The notes: a model not told the origin generated them from the sequence alone. DNA of 64,000 nt from Novosphingobium resinovorum (GCF_027922145.1 NZ_BSFC01000021.1:248001-312000), one strand, 5' to 3'; positions 34,480-43,942 are shown, numbered from the stretch's first letter. Program-made: numbers and translations.

Positions 34480-35688
34480 ATGACCGACAGCCCCCTGACC
34501 GCCGCCTCGCGCGGCCGAGCCCTCTTCACGATCACGCTGGTCAACTTCGTCTCGCTGGCAGGGTTTGGCTTGATGTTCCCGGTCTTCGCCGTCTACGGAC
34601 GGCAGATCGGCGCGAGCGGGATCGAGATCGCCGGTACGGTCGCCGCATTCTCCTTTGGCGGCTTCCTGTCCAGCCCGATCTGGGGCCGCCTCTCCGACCG
34701 CTACGGGCGCCGGAACGTGATGTTCGCGGGGCTGGCCATCGGAGCGCTGGTCTACGTCCTGCATATCTACGCGACGACGCCTGCGTCGCTGCTGGTCGTG
34801 CGCTTCATCAGCGGGCTGACCAACGGCTGCTTTTCGATCACGTTCGCCGTCGCCTCCGACATTTCGACGCGCGAGACGCGCACGCGGGACATGGGCATCG
34901 TCAGTTCGGGTTTCTCTCTGGGTTTCATCTTCGGCCCCGCCATCGGCGGGTTCGCGTCCAGCATTACCGGGCAGGACCATGCCTTCACGCTCGTATCGCT
35001 GGTCGGCGCCGCGATGGGCCTGCTGGCGGCCGCAGTGACGTGGTTCCTCCTGCCCGAGACCGCAACGATGCACGACCCGGTGAGCGCGGCGCCTGCAATC
35101 GGCAGTGTCGCGCTGCTGCGCCTGCCCGCCTTCGCCACGCTGACGTTCATTTCCTTCCTTGCCTCGGCGGCGTTCTCGAAGCTGGAGGCGATCCTCGGGC
35201 TTTTCGCCGATGACGTGCTGGGGCTCGATCCCTTGCGCATCGGGCTCATGTTCGGAGGGATGGGCGTGGTCACCACCATAACCCAGCTGACGCTCACCGG
35301 ACCGACATCGCGGCGGCTCGGGGATCGCGGGACGATGCAGGCGGCACTGGCCACCATCGGCATCGGAATGCTGGTGCTCGGCTGTGCGCATGACGTGTTG
35401 GTCGCGGGAATCGGGCTGACCTTCACCTCGCTCGGCTTCGGGCTGCTCAATCCCGCGCTCTCCGGCCTGACTTCACTTGCCACACCCCCTAGTGCGCAAG
35501 GCATGGGCCTCGGCCTCATGCAGGCGGCCAATTCGCTGGGGCGCGTGTTCGGACCGTTGATGGCCGGACCGCTCTACGATCTGCTGGGACCGCCAGCCCC
35601 GCTCCTGTGGGGCGCGGCGATGTTCGCCGGTACTCTCGTTGCGGCATGCCTGTTTCCGGTCGTCGCCCCGCAGAGCACCCTGCGGTAA
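34480..35688 (+). CDS. Major facilitator superfamily transporter (TetA/multidrug-like)
   Basis: A 402-residue, 12-helix carrier. The MFS signature GRLSDRYGRRNVMFAG lies in the loop between helices 2 and 3, and the second half has a related GDRGTMQAAL loop. The helix-5 motif GFIFGPAIGG resembles motif C of antiporters, which favours proton-driven export. It is 12 nt downstream of the small protein gene and likely in one operon with it and the methyltransferase. Confidence 0.88.
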   Translation: MTDSPLTAASRGRALFTITLVNFVSLAGFGLMFPVFAVYGRQIGASGIEIAGTVAAFSFGGFLSSPIWGRLSDRYGRRNVMFAGLAIGALVYVLHIYATTPASLLVVRFISGLTNGCFSITFAVASDISTRETRTRDMGIVSSGFSLGFIFGPAIGGFASSITGQDHAFTLVSLVGAAMGLLAAAVTWFLLPETATMHDPVSAAPAIGSVALLRLPAFATLTFISFLASAAFSKLEAILGLFADDVLGLDPLRIGLMFGGMGVVTTITQLTLTGPTSRRLGDRGTMQAALATIGIGMLVLGCAHDVLVAGIGLTFTSLGFGLLNPALSGLTSLATPPSAQGMGLGLMQAANSLGRVFGPLMAGPLYDLLGPPAPLLWGAAMFAGTLVAACLFPVVAPQSTLR

Positions 35689-35787
35689 ATCTCCGCAGCA
35701 ATTTCGGCAGGTGAAAAGCCTGCCAAACGCCATTCGACTTGAGCTGCGATCGAGCGCCTGATCCGCGCCTGACCGATGGAGAAGCGA

Positions 35788-37230
35788 ATGAGCGACGCGG
35801 CCGAACTCGTACTGGAAGCGACGCCCCCGCCCGCAGTTGCCGATGCCCCGGTGCACCGGCGCGACGACACAGGGCCGGTCCAGCTCAGCCGCGCCGACCT
35901 CGTCGCCTACGGGCTGGCCGCTTTCGGCCCCGGCCTGCTTCTCAATCCGATGACGCTCTATGTTCCGCAGATCTACGCCAAGGAGTTCGGCATCAGCCTT
36001 GCCGCGCTGGGATCGGCGCTGGTGGTCCTGCGCATCGTCAATGCCTTTACCGACCAGGTGATCGGATACGTCTCCGACCGGACCCGCACCCGCTGGGGCG
36101 CCCGCAAGCCCGCCATAGCGATCGGCGCCGCGCTGGTCCTCGTCGCGGCGTTCTTCCTGCTGCGCCCACCGCCGATGGCAAGCCTCGCCTATCTGGTCGG
36201 GTGGAAGATACTCTACGATTTCGCCTATACCCTCGGCGACATCAACTACACGTCATGGGGCGCCGAGCTTTCCAGCAACTACGATACCCGCTCCCGGATC
36301 ACCGGCATGCGGGGGCTGATCAGCCAGATCGGCAACTTGTGCAACGATGCCCTGCCGATCATCCTGGCATGGGCCGGGCTGGTGGCGACGTCCGCCTATT
36401 CGATCCCGGTACTGGGATATTTCTTCGTCGTCGCGGTGATCGTCATTCCGCTGACCACCGCGATCAGCCTCGCCCGCGCGCCGCAGGGCACCGCGCCGCC
36501 GCTTGAGCGCCCTCCGTTCTGGACCTTCGTGCGCAGCGTGCGCGGCAACCGGCCGCTCTGGCTGTACCTTGCGGCGTTCTGTCTCGGCGGAATGGGGCTC
36601 GGTACGCTGCAGATCATGTTCACGTTCTACGACGGCTACCTGCGACTGGGCTCCTGGTACCCCTACCTCATGACGGTCTTCGCGATCACAATGGCGGGCA
36701 CGACGCCGCTATGGTCATGGATGGCCCGCCGCATCGGCAAGCACCGCGCCTACGTGGTGTCCGTCGTGATCGTCAGCCTTGCGACGCAAGGCTACTGGTT
36801 CCTCGATCCCGACACGCTGACGCAGGAGTTCATCGTTTCGGTCAGCATGGTGATCGTGTTCTTCATCGGCATGGGGGCGAGCGCGGTCATGGTCCTGTCG
36901 CCCGCGATCCTGGCCGACGTGGTGGACTATGGCCGCCTGCGCACGCGCGAACAACGCACCGGCAGCTACTATGCGTTCTACATGCTGACCAGCAAGATCG
37001 CGACGGCCATCGGCGCAGGGATGGCTTTCCTGCTGTTGAGCGCATTCGGCTACGACGCCTCGGCCGGTGCGGTGAACACGGGGACCGCCGCTTTCGGCAT
37101 CCTCTTCACCGTCGCGGTGTTGCCCGCGATCCTCAAGATCGGCGGCGGGCTGATCATCTGGAACTTCCCGATCGACCGGCGCCGCCATGCGATCATCGAA
37201 CGCCGCCTTCTCCAGCGCGCCGCGCGCTGA
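35788..37230 (+). CDS. MFS transporter of the GPH (glycoside-pentoside-hexuronide):cation symporter type
   Basis: A 480-residue inner-membrane carrier with a ~40-residue polar N-terminus and 12 helices. GPH-like marks are DQVIGYVSDRTRTRWGARKP after helix 2 and the DVVDYGRLRTREQRTG loop. Such proteins import glycosides or other organic solutes with H+ or Na+. ATG 35788 follows GGAGAAG; an ATG four codons upstream lacks a site. The second small unknown gene follows after 32 nt. The transported compound is not known. Confidence 0.88.
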   Translation: MSDAAELVLEATPPPAVADAPVHRRDDTGPVQLSRADLVAYGLAAFGPGLLLNPMTLYVPQIYAKEFGISLAALGSALVVLRIVNAFTDQVIGYVSDRTRTRWGARKPAIAIGAALVLVAAFFLLRPPPMASLAYLVGWKILYDFAYTLGDINYTSWGAELSSNYDTRSRITGMRGLISQIGNLCNDALPIILAWAGLVATSAYSIPVLGYFFVVAVIVIPLTTAISLARAPQGTAPPLERPPFWTFVRSVRGNRPLWLYLAAFCLGGMGLGTLQIMFTFYDGYLRLGSWYPYLMTVFAITMAGTTPLWSWMARRIGKHRAYVVSVVIVSLATQGYWFLDPDTLTQEFIVSVSMVIVFFIGMGASAVMVLSPAILADVVDYGRLRTREQRTGSYYAFYMLTSKIATAIGAGMAFLLLSAFGYDASAGAVNTGTAAFGILFTVAVLPAILKIGGGLIIWNFPIDRRRHAIIERRLLQRAAR

Positions 37231-37262
37231 ACCCATCTTTTCGAAACGGAGGAATCCGCCCG

Positions 37263-37562
37263 ATGGCGAACGTCTATCTTGATGAAACCAACGTCGATGA
37301 TCTCGGCCGCATGGTCACGACCCTGCTGTCCGAGATGTGGATCATGCGCGACCGCATGCTGGTGATGGAGGAACTGTTGTCCCGGCAAGGCATCCTCGAC
37401 AGCGCGACGATCGACGCCTTCGACTGGCCGGCGGAACAGGCCGATCGTGTCGAGACGCTGCGCGACCAGATGGTCGGCTCCGTCCTGGGCGCGCCGCTGG
37501 GTGCGCGCGAGCGCCACGTTGACCAGATGCTCGCCCGCGCAGGATACTCCCGCCCTGCCTGA
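37263..37562 (+). CDS. Small conserved-looking protein of unknown function (set 2)
   Basis: A 99-residue soluble helical protein, paralogous to the one at 34180: LLSEMWIMRDRMLVMEELLS and then QGI...IDAF keep the same order and spacing, while the C-terminal third differs. ATG 37263 follows GGAGGAA at 10 nt. It is the last gene of the rightward run, and a strong terminator follows. A convergent methyltransferase of the same family as set 1 lies just beyond. The function is unknown. Confidence 0.75.
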   Translation: MANVYLDETNVDDLGRMVTTLLSEMWIMRDRMLVMEELLSRQGILDSATIDAFDWPAEQADRVETLRDQMVGSVLGAPLGARERHVDQMLARAGYSRPA

Positions 37563-37565
37563 ATC

Positions 37566-37602
37566 AAAAAGGGGCGGACCGTTCTCCGGCCCGCCCCTTT
37601 TT
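37566..37602. terminator. Bidirectional rho-independent terminator
   Basis: A5-GGGGCGG at 37566-37577 pairs with CCGCCCC-T5 at 37591-37602. The GC stem has A/T tracts on both sides, so it can stop transcription of the small gene from the left and of the methyltransferase from the right. Confidence 0.93.
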
Positions 37603-37617
37603 CGTACGCGATAAGCC

Positions 37618-38733
37618 TCAGGGTTTCACGGCCCGCGTCACCCACGGATAGCCGTGATCCCCCAGTGCGTAACCTTCGACATCCACGAAGCCGATCGCGC
37701 GCAGTTCGTCCTCCCAGTTGGCAAGGCAGGTTTCGCGGAAATAGGGCTCTTCGCGGTGGTCGTTGTCCCACTCCAGCAAAACCGCGTCGAAGATATCGAC
37801 CCCGCGGAACGGCGGGGGATCGGAGATCACGATCTCGCCGCCGGAGCGCAGCACGCGGAACACCTCGCGGAACATCTCGCGGTTGACCTCCACGGGTGCC
37901 TCGTGATGCAGCGCATAGCTGAAGACGCCGTCGATGCTGCCGGCCGCCTCGCCCGTATCGCGCGCGTCGCGCTGCCGCAGCGTCACTTTCATCCCCATGC
38001 GCTCGGCGATCCTGAACCCCTCCGCCAAAGTCTGGCCATTGAGATCGCAGCCGATCAATTCGGCCTCCGGAAAGACGCGGTGGATCGCCATGAGCGTGAA
38101 GACCCCGCCGCAGCCAATCTCGAGGATACGCCTCAGGTCGGACTGCCGGAACTGGCGCACCACATCGATGCGCTGCGAGCCGATGTTGGAACTCGGAGGC
38201 ACCGCCGCGAAACCGCCGTAGCGGAACACCCGGCCGATCCCGCCGCCCTTAGCACCGAGATCGTAGTCCTCCGCCCCATGCGGCGAGAGGTGGTAGTGAA
38301 CGCCTTCGTAGTAAGCGGGCAGCGGCGCATCCCCGTCGAGTTCGAGCGTACCGCCCGCGCCCTGGACCGGAGCGGCATCCTGCATCACGTGAAAATCGCG
38401 CATCTCCTCGACCGAGACGACGTTGCGACTCATCATCTCCTCGGCGACGTAGCGCTGGACGAAGCGCTCCATGCGATGCACCGGGAGGGCTGACGCCACC
38501 TTGATCGCGCTGTCGACGCGGGCGGCGACCTCTTCGGCCCCGGTGGCTCCATCTTCGTGCTCGCGGGCCAGCTGCGCGCCCTGCTCGGTTGCGAGAAAGT
38601 CCTCCCGGGCGACCGAGCGCAGGCTGGTGGAGGAATACTTCAGCATAGCCGCCAGAGCGTCGAGACCCGCACGGCTGCGCTGTGTGATGGTGCTGGAATT
38701 CAGGTTCGACGCGGTGTTCGTCGGCGTATTCAT
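37618..38733 (-). CDS. Class I SAM-dependent methyltransferase with N-terminal domain (set 2)
   Basis: A 371-residue protein of the same build as the one at 33101. About 200 N-terminal residues are followed by the methyltransferase fold with SAM loop ILEIGCGGVF (203-212), acidic GCDLN, and VISDPPPF. FVDVEGYALGDHGYPWV near the end matches FVDVNAVGLGPRAYPHV of set 1. ATG 38733 follows GGAGCCGGGG. It is convergent with the small-protein gene, across a terminator. It probably methylates a pathway metabolite; the acceptor is not predictable. Confidence 0.85.
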   Translation of the reverse strand: MNTPTNTASNLNSSTITQRSRAGLDALAAMLKYSSTSLRSVAREDFLATEQGAQLAREHEDGATGAEEVAARVDSAIKVASALPVHRMERFVQRYVAEEMMSRNVVSVEEMRDFHVMQDAAPVQGAGGTLELDGDAPLPAYYEGVHYHLSPHGAEDYDLGAKGGGIGRVFRYGGFAAVPPSSNIGSQRIDVVRQFRQSDLRRILEIGCGGVFTLMAIHRVFPEAELIGCDLNGQTLAEGFRIAERMGMKVTLRQRDARDTGEAAGSIDGVFSYALHHEAPVEVNREMFREVFRVLRSGGEIVISDPPPFRGVDIFDAVLLEWDNDHREEPYFRETCLANWEDELRAIGFVDVEGYALGDHGYPWVTRAVKP

Positions 38734-38966
38734 CGCCCCGGCTCCGTCATTGGTGAAACAGGATCGGCCGATACTATCCCCCCGCTCCAAACCCGTCGCT
38801 TGCGACCGTGTCCGGTTTTCGTCAGGCGAAAGTCCACCTCTGCAGTCTCGCCGCTCTTTCGGCTGGTGAAAAGGCCGCCAATACGGCGTTTCTCCGGGGC
38901 GGGCCGTGCACCATGTTCATGGCAAGGCCGACTGGCCCATTCCCATCAGAACGAGGTCCACCGTCC

Positions 38967-39434
38967 ATGAAGCGTATGATGATCGCACTCACTTTTGCGG
39001 CCGCTTTTGCTCCCTGCGCCCTGCACGCCCAGAGCGTCGCCGAGATCGCTAAGGCCAAGGATGAGATCTGGGCATTGGAACGCTCGATCTATGCCGGTCG
39101 CGCAAAGGGCGACCTCAGCAGCTATGCCGACAATCTGGCGAAGGGCTACCTCGCATGGCCGCCGGTCTCCGCGAAGCCGCTGGGCACGACGACACTGAAG
39201 GCCAGCGCAGCGGCGACCCACACATCGCAGGAGAAGCTGGAAATGACATTCGTAGACTTCTCGATGAATGGGAACACGGCGGTCATCTACTACAACACCC
39301 ACCGTACGCGCCGCGCGGACGGCACGCCGTGCGACGAACACTTCGACACGACGCACACCTGGCTGCGCGAGGACGGCAAGTGGCACGTCTTCGCCGGAAT
39401 GGCGCGGATCACGCCGGGGTCGGCTGCCCCCTGA
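38967..39434 (+). CDS. Secreted NTF2-like (SnoaL/DUF4440-type) protein, copy 1
   Basis: A 155-residue protein with a cleavable signal peptide (MKRMMIALTFAAAFAPCALHAQ) and one cone-shaped NTF2-like domain: AKDEIWALERSIYAGRAKGD at its start and HTWLREDGKWHVFAG as the last strands. Family members include isomerases, cyclases and ligand-binding proteins. A paralogue lies at 43943 with the same AGMARITPG/SMSRP-type end. Its 3' end overlaps the convergent GMC oxidoreductase by 26 bp. The role is unknown; a periplasmic substrate-processing or binding function fits the neighbouring receptor. Confidence 0.8.
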   Translation: MKRMMIALTFAAAFAPCALHAQSVAEIAKAKDEIWALERSIYAGRAKGDLSSYADNLAKGYLAWPPVSAKPLGTTTLKASAAATHTSQEKLEMTFVDFSMNGNTAVIYYNTHRTRRADGTPCDEHFDTTHTWLREDGKWHVFAGMARITPGSAAP

Positions 39435-41013
39435 GGCCACGAATACTATCTGAGGCCCGCTCGGCCAGAGCCAGCACCGCCGCATTGGTCATGGCCTGCG
39501 GGATCGAGGGCATGATCGAGGCATCGACGATCCGCAGCCCCTCCATGCCACGTACCCGGCATTGCGGATCGGTAACCGCAAGGTCGTCGCGACCCATGCG
39601 GCAGGTCGAGACGGGATGGAAGAACGGCGACGCGGTGCGGCGAATGTGCTCCGCCAGCGCCTTGCGATCCCGTATGCCGGGGCCGGGATGGACTTCCGCC
39701 GCGACCCATTCGCGCAGCGCCGGTTGCGACAGGATCTCGCGGCTGATTTCGAAGGCATCGACCAGAGCCTCGACGTCCTGCGCCTCGGCCAGATAGTTTG
39801 GGTCGATCCGCAGCGCCTTTCCGTCTCCCAGCGTCAACGACCCGACCGAAATCGGCGCCATCAGCGCGGGCACGAAGGAAAAGCTGTCCGGTGGCGGTGC
39901 GCCCAGCTCAGGGCTGAGGAACGGCACCGTCAGCCCCATGATCTGCAGGTCGGGCACTTCGTCCATGAAGCGACTGCCTGCGATGATCAGCGACTCACAG
40001 TGGTTGAAGCGGGATGCCGGAACGGGGTGGCGCGCGCGCAAGAGCAGCCCGGGCACCAGCGGATGATCCTGCAGGTTACGGCCGACTTCGGGGCTGTCCA
40101 GCACCACCGGAATGTCCTGTGCCGCCAGCATCGAGGGATCACCCAGGCCCGAAAGCATCAGCAGGCGCGGCGTGTCGATCGCCCCTGCACTCAGGATCAC
40201 TTCGGCGACCTTGCCGATCATAACGGGTCCGGCCGAAGTCAGCGCCTCTATTCCCGTACAGACCCTGCCATCGAACACGATCCGCCGCACGGCAATTCCG
40301 GTCGCGATGCACAGATTGGGGCGGTGCCTTACCGGGTCCACAAAGGCACTCACTGCGGTATCACGGCGACCATCGCGGACAGTAAGCTGGGTCCAGACCG
40401 TGCCGTCGCACCGCTCCGCGTTCCAATCGGGATTGGCACCATGACCGGCCGAGACGCCCGCCTCATGGATCGCAGTCGAGAGGGGGTTGCGCTCCGCCAC
40501 GTCGCTTATGCGAAGCACGCTCAGCGGGCCGTCCTGCCCGCGGTATTCAGGATCGCCCGAGGACGCCGCTTCCAATCGGCGGAAGTAGGGCAACAGACCG
40601 TCTCCCCCCCACCCCGGATCGCCGGTCGCTTGCGCCCATCGGTCGTAGGCGCGCAAAGGCCCGCGCTGGAAACCCAGCGCATTGATCAGCGTCGAGCCGC
40701 CAAGCCCTTTGCCGCGCGGCTGCGCGACGCTTCTGCCCAGAAGACCGGGCTGCGGTGTCGAGGCGTAGTTCCAGTCGTTGGCCCCACCCGCAAGGCCGGG
40801 CCAGGCAGGCGGGGACCAGATCGCGGGATCCTCCGCCTCATTCCCTGCCTCCAGCAATAGTACCCGCCGGTCGCCATCCTCGGACAGCCGCCGGGCCAGA
40901 ACGCAACCGGCCGAGCCGCCTCCAACGATGACATGGTCCCAACTCGCGGTCGCAAGGAAGCCGGGGTCGACCGGCCGGCCGCCGATGGTGACGTGAGTGC
41001 TGGAAAGCGCCAT
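39409..41013 (-). CDS. GMC-family FAD oxidoreductase (choline dehydrogenase-like)
   Basis: A 534-residue glucose-methanol-choline oxidoreductase. It has the FAD motif VIVGGGSAGCVLARRL near residue 28, the GGSTLINALGFQRG segment typical of the family, AGAIDTPRLLMLSG, and the catalytic pair His in FFHPVSTCRMG and Asn in QAMTNAAV. It oxidises a primary or secondary alcohol to the carbonyl, passing electrons to O2 or a carrier. There is no signal peptide. It lies downstream of a TonB receptor on the same strand, with a hairpin in the 61-nt gap. Confidence 0.92.
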   Translation of the reverse strand: MALSSTHVTIGGRPVDPGFLATASWDHVIVGGGSAGCVLARRLSEDGDRRVLLLEAGNEAEDPAIWSPPAWPGLAGGANDWNYASTPQPGLLGRSVAQPRGKGLGGSTLINALGFQRGPLRAYDRWAQATGDPGWGGDGLLPYFRRLEAASSGDPEYRGQDGPLSVLRISDVAERNPLSTAIHEAGVSAGHGANPDWNAERCDGTVWTQLTVRDGRRDTAVSAFVDPVRHRPNLCIATGIAVRRIVFDGRVCTGIEALTSAGPVMIGKVAEVILSAGAIDTPRLLMLSGLGDPSMLAAQDIPVVLDSPEVGRNLQDHPLVPGLLLRARHPVPASRFNHCESLIIAGSRFMDEVPDLQIMGLTVPFLSPELGAPPPDSFSFVPALMAPISVGSLTLGDGKALRIDPNYLAEAQDVEALVDAFEISREILSQPALREWVAAEVHPGPGIRDRKALAEHIRRTASPFFHPVSTCRMGRDDLAVTDPQCRVRGMEGLRIVDASIMPSIPQAMTNAAVLALAERASDSIRGLRGQPTPA

Positions 41014-41031
41014 GATCTGTCTCGTTCAAGT

Positions 41032-41068
41032 GCGACACCGGCCCGAGGCAATTCCGGGCCGGTGTCGC
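41032..41068. terminator. 14-bp GC-rich hairpin between receptor and oxidoreductase genes
   Basis: Arms 41032-41045 and 41055-41068 (GCGACACCGGCCCG and its exact complement) enclose a 9-nt loop, 6 nt past the receptor stop on the minus strand. There is no T-tract, so it may be an attenuator or mRNA-stabilising structure that lowers oxidoreductase expression relative to the receptor. Confidence 0.6.
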
Positions 41069-41074
41069 CGATAC

Positions 41075-43603
41075 TCAGAAGTTGAACCGGCCGCGCAGGC
41101 CGAACTGGCGCTTGTCGGCAGCGAATGCCGCCATCGACAGGCCACCCGACGGCAGCGCCTGCGTATCGCCGCCCGACTGCGCCGACTGGATGGAGCGATT
41201 GTCGAACAGGTTGGTCACGAAGAAGATGACCGAGTACCGATCGTTCTCCACGCCCGCCCGCAGATCGACATTGGCATAAGGCGCGTACCAGTAGCTATTG
41301 GTATTGTCCTGGTAACGACGGCTGCGATACTGGATGTCGCTCTCCAGCAGCAGGTCGAGATCGCCCGTCAGCGGCGCGCGATAGTTCAGGCTGCCCACGG
41401 CCGAGTGACGCGCCGATGCTTCCAGCCGCTTGCCGTCGAGGTTGACGAAGCAACCTTTCAGATTGCCCTCGGTGCGGATGGTGCAGCCGCCCGCCAGCGC
41501 GATCGTGATCGGGCTGGTCGAGGGCAGGTCGTAATCGGTGTAGCGCGCATCGAGATACGTATACCCGACAGAGAACGTCAGGCCCGGCGCGATGACGCCC
41601 GCCAGTTCCACTTCGGCGCCGTCGATCCGCGCGCCGCCGACGTTCTGCACGAGGCTGACGTTGCCCTGCGGGTTGACGCTGAAATCCACCGGCACCAGCG
41701 TCGATTCCTGCTTGTCCTTGTAGTCCATCCGGAAGATCGAGGCGTTGAAACGCAGCCGCCGGTTGAACAGGCTCGACTTGAAGCCGATCTCGTAGTTGTT
41801 GAGCTTTTCGGTGCCGAACGCCGCATCGTCCGGGTTCGGCGTCTGCACCTGCGACATGCCCGCCGGCTTGATCCCGCGCGAGAACGAACCGTAGAACATG
41901 AGGTCTGGATTGACCTTGTAGGTCAGTCCCACCTTGGGCGCGAAGTAGTTGGTCGAAGTGCTCGCCTCGAACACGCTGCCGGTCAGCGCGAAGGGATAGA
42001 CCCCGTTCACCGCCGTCGTCGAGATGGCGATGCTGCGCGCGAAGAGATAGTCGTACTTCTCCTTGCCGTAACGGCCTTCGGCGGAGACCGTCAACTGGTC
42101 GGTCAGGTCGTATTCGGCGAGGGCGTAGGCGGAATAGTGCTCGGTCGTGCGGCCCTGATCCTGCGCCGGGCCATAGCCTCCCAGCAGCGCGAGGTTGGAA
42201 TAGATGTTGACCGGCTGCCCGCCCGCACTGAACCCGGCGTTGGAGATGCTGCCCAGCTTCTGCTTCACGTCCTCCCACCAGTAGAGGCCGCCTACGGCCC
42301 AGCGGAAGCCGCTGCTGGTCTGGTCGCCGATGCGCACTTCCTGGCTGAACTGCTTGGTCAGTGTCGCGGCGTCGAAGAAGAAGAAGCCGGTCGCGATGCC
42401 GCCTTCGGGCACTTCGGCAAGCTGCGTCACGCCGGCCTGCGTATAGGACGTCAAGGGACGGCCGAAGAAGTCCGCATCCTGCCGCTGACGCGACCGCGAG
42501 CGGGTGAAACCGGTCCAGGTAGAGACCGTGATGTTGTCGCTTACGGCGAATTCGCCGCGCAGGCTGGAGAGGAACGTCTTGACGTGCGTGCCTGGGAAAT
42601 CCTCCCCGGTCGCCGGATCGGCGGACAGCATCACCCGCCCGATGCCCTTGCCGATCTTGCCGCGCTGCGCGACATAGGCGGTGGAGCCGATCGTCGTCTG
42701 CGGCGCACCGATGATGCCGACCTGCTGCCCGGCCACGTCCGAGGGCAGCGCGATAGCCTCACGCATATTCACCTCGGGCGCACCGCCGATATAGTATTGC
42801 GGGCGCACTTCGTAGGTGTCGTCCGAATAGCTCGCGCGGGCGACGAGCTTCACGTCGCTGGACGGCTGAAACTTCGCGGCCACCGCGCCGCCCTTGGACT
42901 CGTAGCCGCCGATGCGCTTGCCGGTGACGTCGTTGTCGTAGAACCCGTCGAAGTAGGAATAGGCCCCGTTGAAGCGGAACGACAGTGTACCCGTGGCGGG
43001 CAGGTTGATCGCGCCGCGCAACTCGGCCTGACTGTAGGTCGCGACTTCGCCGCTCACGTAGCCTTCGACCCGGTCGCTGGTCGGCTCCTTGCTGATGTAG
43101 TTGATCGCGCCGCCGAAAGCCACGCGGCCATAGAGCGCCGACTGCGGCCCCTTCACCACCTCGATCCGCTCCAGATCGACCAGCTTCATGTTCGCGAGGT
43201 TGCCGCCACCGGCCGAGGCGATGGACTCCGAGGAAATGTCGATCCCGTCGAGCAGGATTCCCACCGGCGGACGACCGCGCGTGGCGGGAAGGCCGCGGAT
43301 GTTCGGGCGCACGTCCTGCTGGACGAAACCCTTGTCCATGAAGATGCCGGGCGTCTGCTTCACGACGTCGGCCATGTCGCGGATGCCCTTGTTCTCGATC
43401 GCATCGGCGCCGAACGCCTGCACCGTCAGCGGCACCGACTGCAGCGTCTCCTCGCGGCGGCGTGCGGTGACGGTGATCTCGGTCAGCTGGCCGCCCTCCT
43501 CGGCTCTCGGCGCGGAACCGCCGTCCTCTGCGAATGCGGTTCCCGTATAGGCATGGGCGAGGGCGATGACGCTCGCCGCGCGCATGATGGCGTACTTCTT
43601 CAT
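41075..43603 (-). CDS. TonB-dependent outer-membrane receptor (large, sphingomonad catabolic type)
   Basis: An 842-residue receptor. The signal peptide is MKKYAIMRAASVIALAHAYT and the TonB-box-like start is QLTEITVTARRREETLQSVP. The plug contains VVKQTPGIFMDKG and ERIEVVKGPQSALYGR, and the barrel ends in aromatic RGRFNF. The ITVTARRREE start marks the large FecA/CirA-like group that sphingomonads use for aromatic and other organic nutrients as well as siderophores. ATG 43603 follows AAGGGGG. Genes on its strand downstream (GMC) and upstream (NTF2-like, MFS, M24) suggest it brings in the substrate they convert. Confidence 0.92.
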   Translation of the reverse strand: MKKYAIMRAASVIALAHAYTGTAFAEDGGSAPRAEEGGQLTEITVTARRREETLQSVPLTVQAFGADAIENKGIRDMADVVKQTPGIFMDKGFVQQDVRPNIRGLPATRGRPPVGILLDGIDISSESIASAGGGNLANMKLVDLERIEVVKGPQSALYGRVAFGGAINYISKEPTSDRVEGYVSGEVATYSQAELRGAINLPATGTLSFRFNGAYSYFDGFYDNDVTGKRIGGYESKGGAVAAKFQPSSDVKLVARASYSDDTYEVRPQYYIGGAPEVNMREAIALPSDVAGQQVGIIGAPQTTIGSTAYVAQRGKIGKGIGRVMLSADPATGEDFPGTHVKTFLSSLRGEFAVSDNITVSTWTGFTRSRSRQRQDADFFGRPLTSYTQAGVTQLAEVPEGGIATGFFFFDAATLTKQFSQEVRIGDQTSSGFRWAVGGLYWWEDVKQKLGSISNAGFSAGGQPVNIYSNLALLGGYGPAQDQGRTTEHYSAYALAEYDLTDQLTVSAEGRYGKEKYDYLFARSIAISTTAVNGVYPFALTGSVFEASTSTNYFAPKVGLTYKVNPDLMFYGSFSRGIKPAGMSQVQTPNPDDAAFGTEKLNNYEIGFKSSLFNRRLRFNASIFRMDYKDKQESTLVPVDFSVNPQGNVSLVQNVGGARIDGAEVELAGVIAPGLTFSVGYTYLDARYTDYDLPSTSPITIALAGGCTIRTEGNLKGCFVNLDGKRLEASARHSAVGSLNYRAPLTGDLDLLLESDIQYRSRRYQDNTNSYWYAPYANVDLRAGVENDRYSVIFFVTNLFDNRSIQSAQSGGDTQALPSGGLSMAAFAADKRQFGLRGRFNF

Positions 43604-43843
43604 GGATTCAGCCCCCTTGTAGATATGATTGTTATGGACCGACGTGTCGGTCGTCCCCGGCCAGGGCGACGGCGCCTGCTGCGGGATACGGGAGAGAAGT
43701 TCACCCGAGGGGCGCGAACCGCCAACTCGTTCGCATCGAGATATTCTTATCGTGGATACTTGCCGCGCATATCTGCGTCCGCAGCCCGCGAATGCCGAAT
43801 ATGACAAGGCGCCGAGCCGCAGCGCGATGACTTTACCCTCAAT

Positions 43844-43919
43844 CGTCATTGCGAGCGCAGCGAAGCAATGCAGGGCGGTTTACGCGGCCCTGCATTGCTT
43901 CGCTACGCTCGCAATGACG
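43844..43919. repeat. 32-bp inverted repeat, GTCATTGCGAGC family (copy 1)
   Basis: Arms 43844-43875 and 43888-43919 are reverse complements with one mismatch (core GTCATTGCGAGCGCAGCGAA). The same family recurs at 55830. The rest of the 339-nt gap (43604-43942) between the receptor start and the NTF2-like stop shows no gene; the receptor promoter must lie in it, but I cannot point to it. Confidence 0.85.
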
Positions 43920-43942
43920 AAGGTTGTTCGGGATTGAAAGGA

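Noticed and set aside
40997..43804. A 935-codon open frame on the plus strand, antisense to the large TonB receptor
   Set aside because: The minus-strand frame encodes a complete receptor with signal peptide, plug and C-terminal aromatic residue. The antisense translation is Arg/Ala/Asp-rich with no recognisable motif, as expected in GC-rich DNA.
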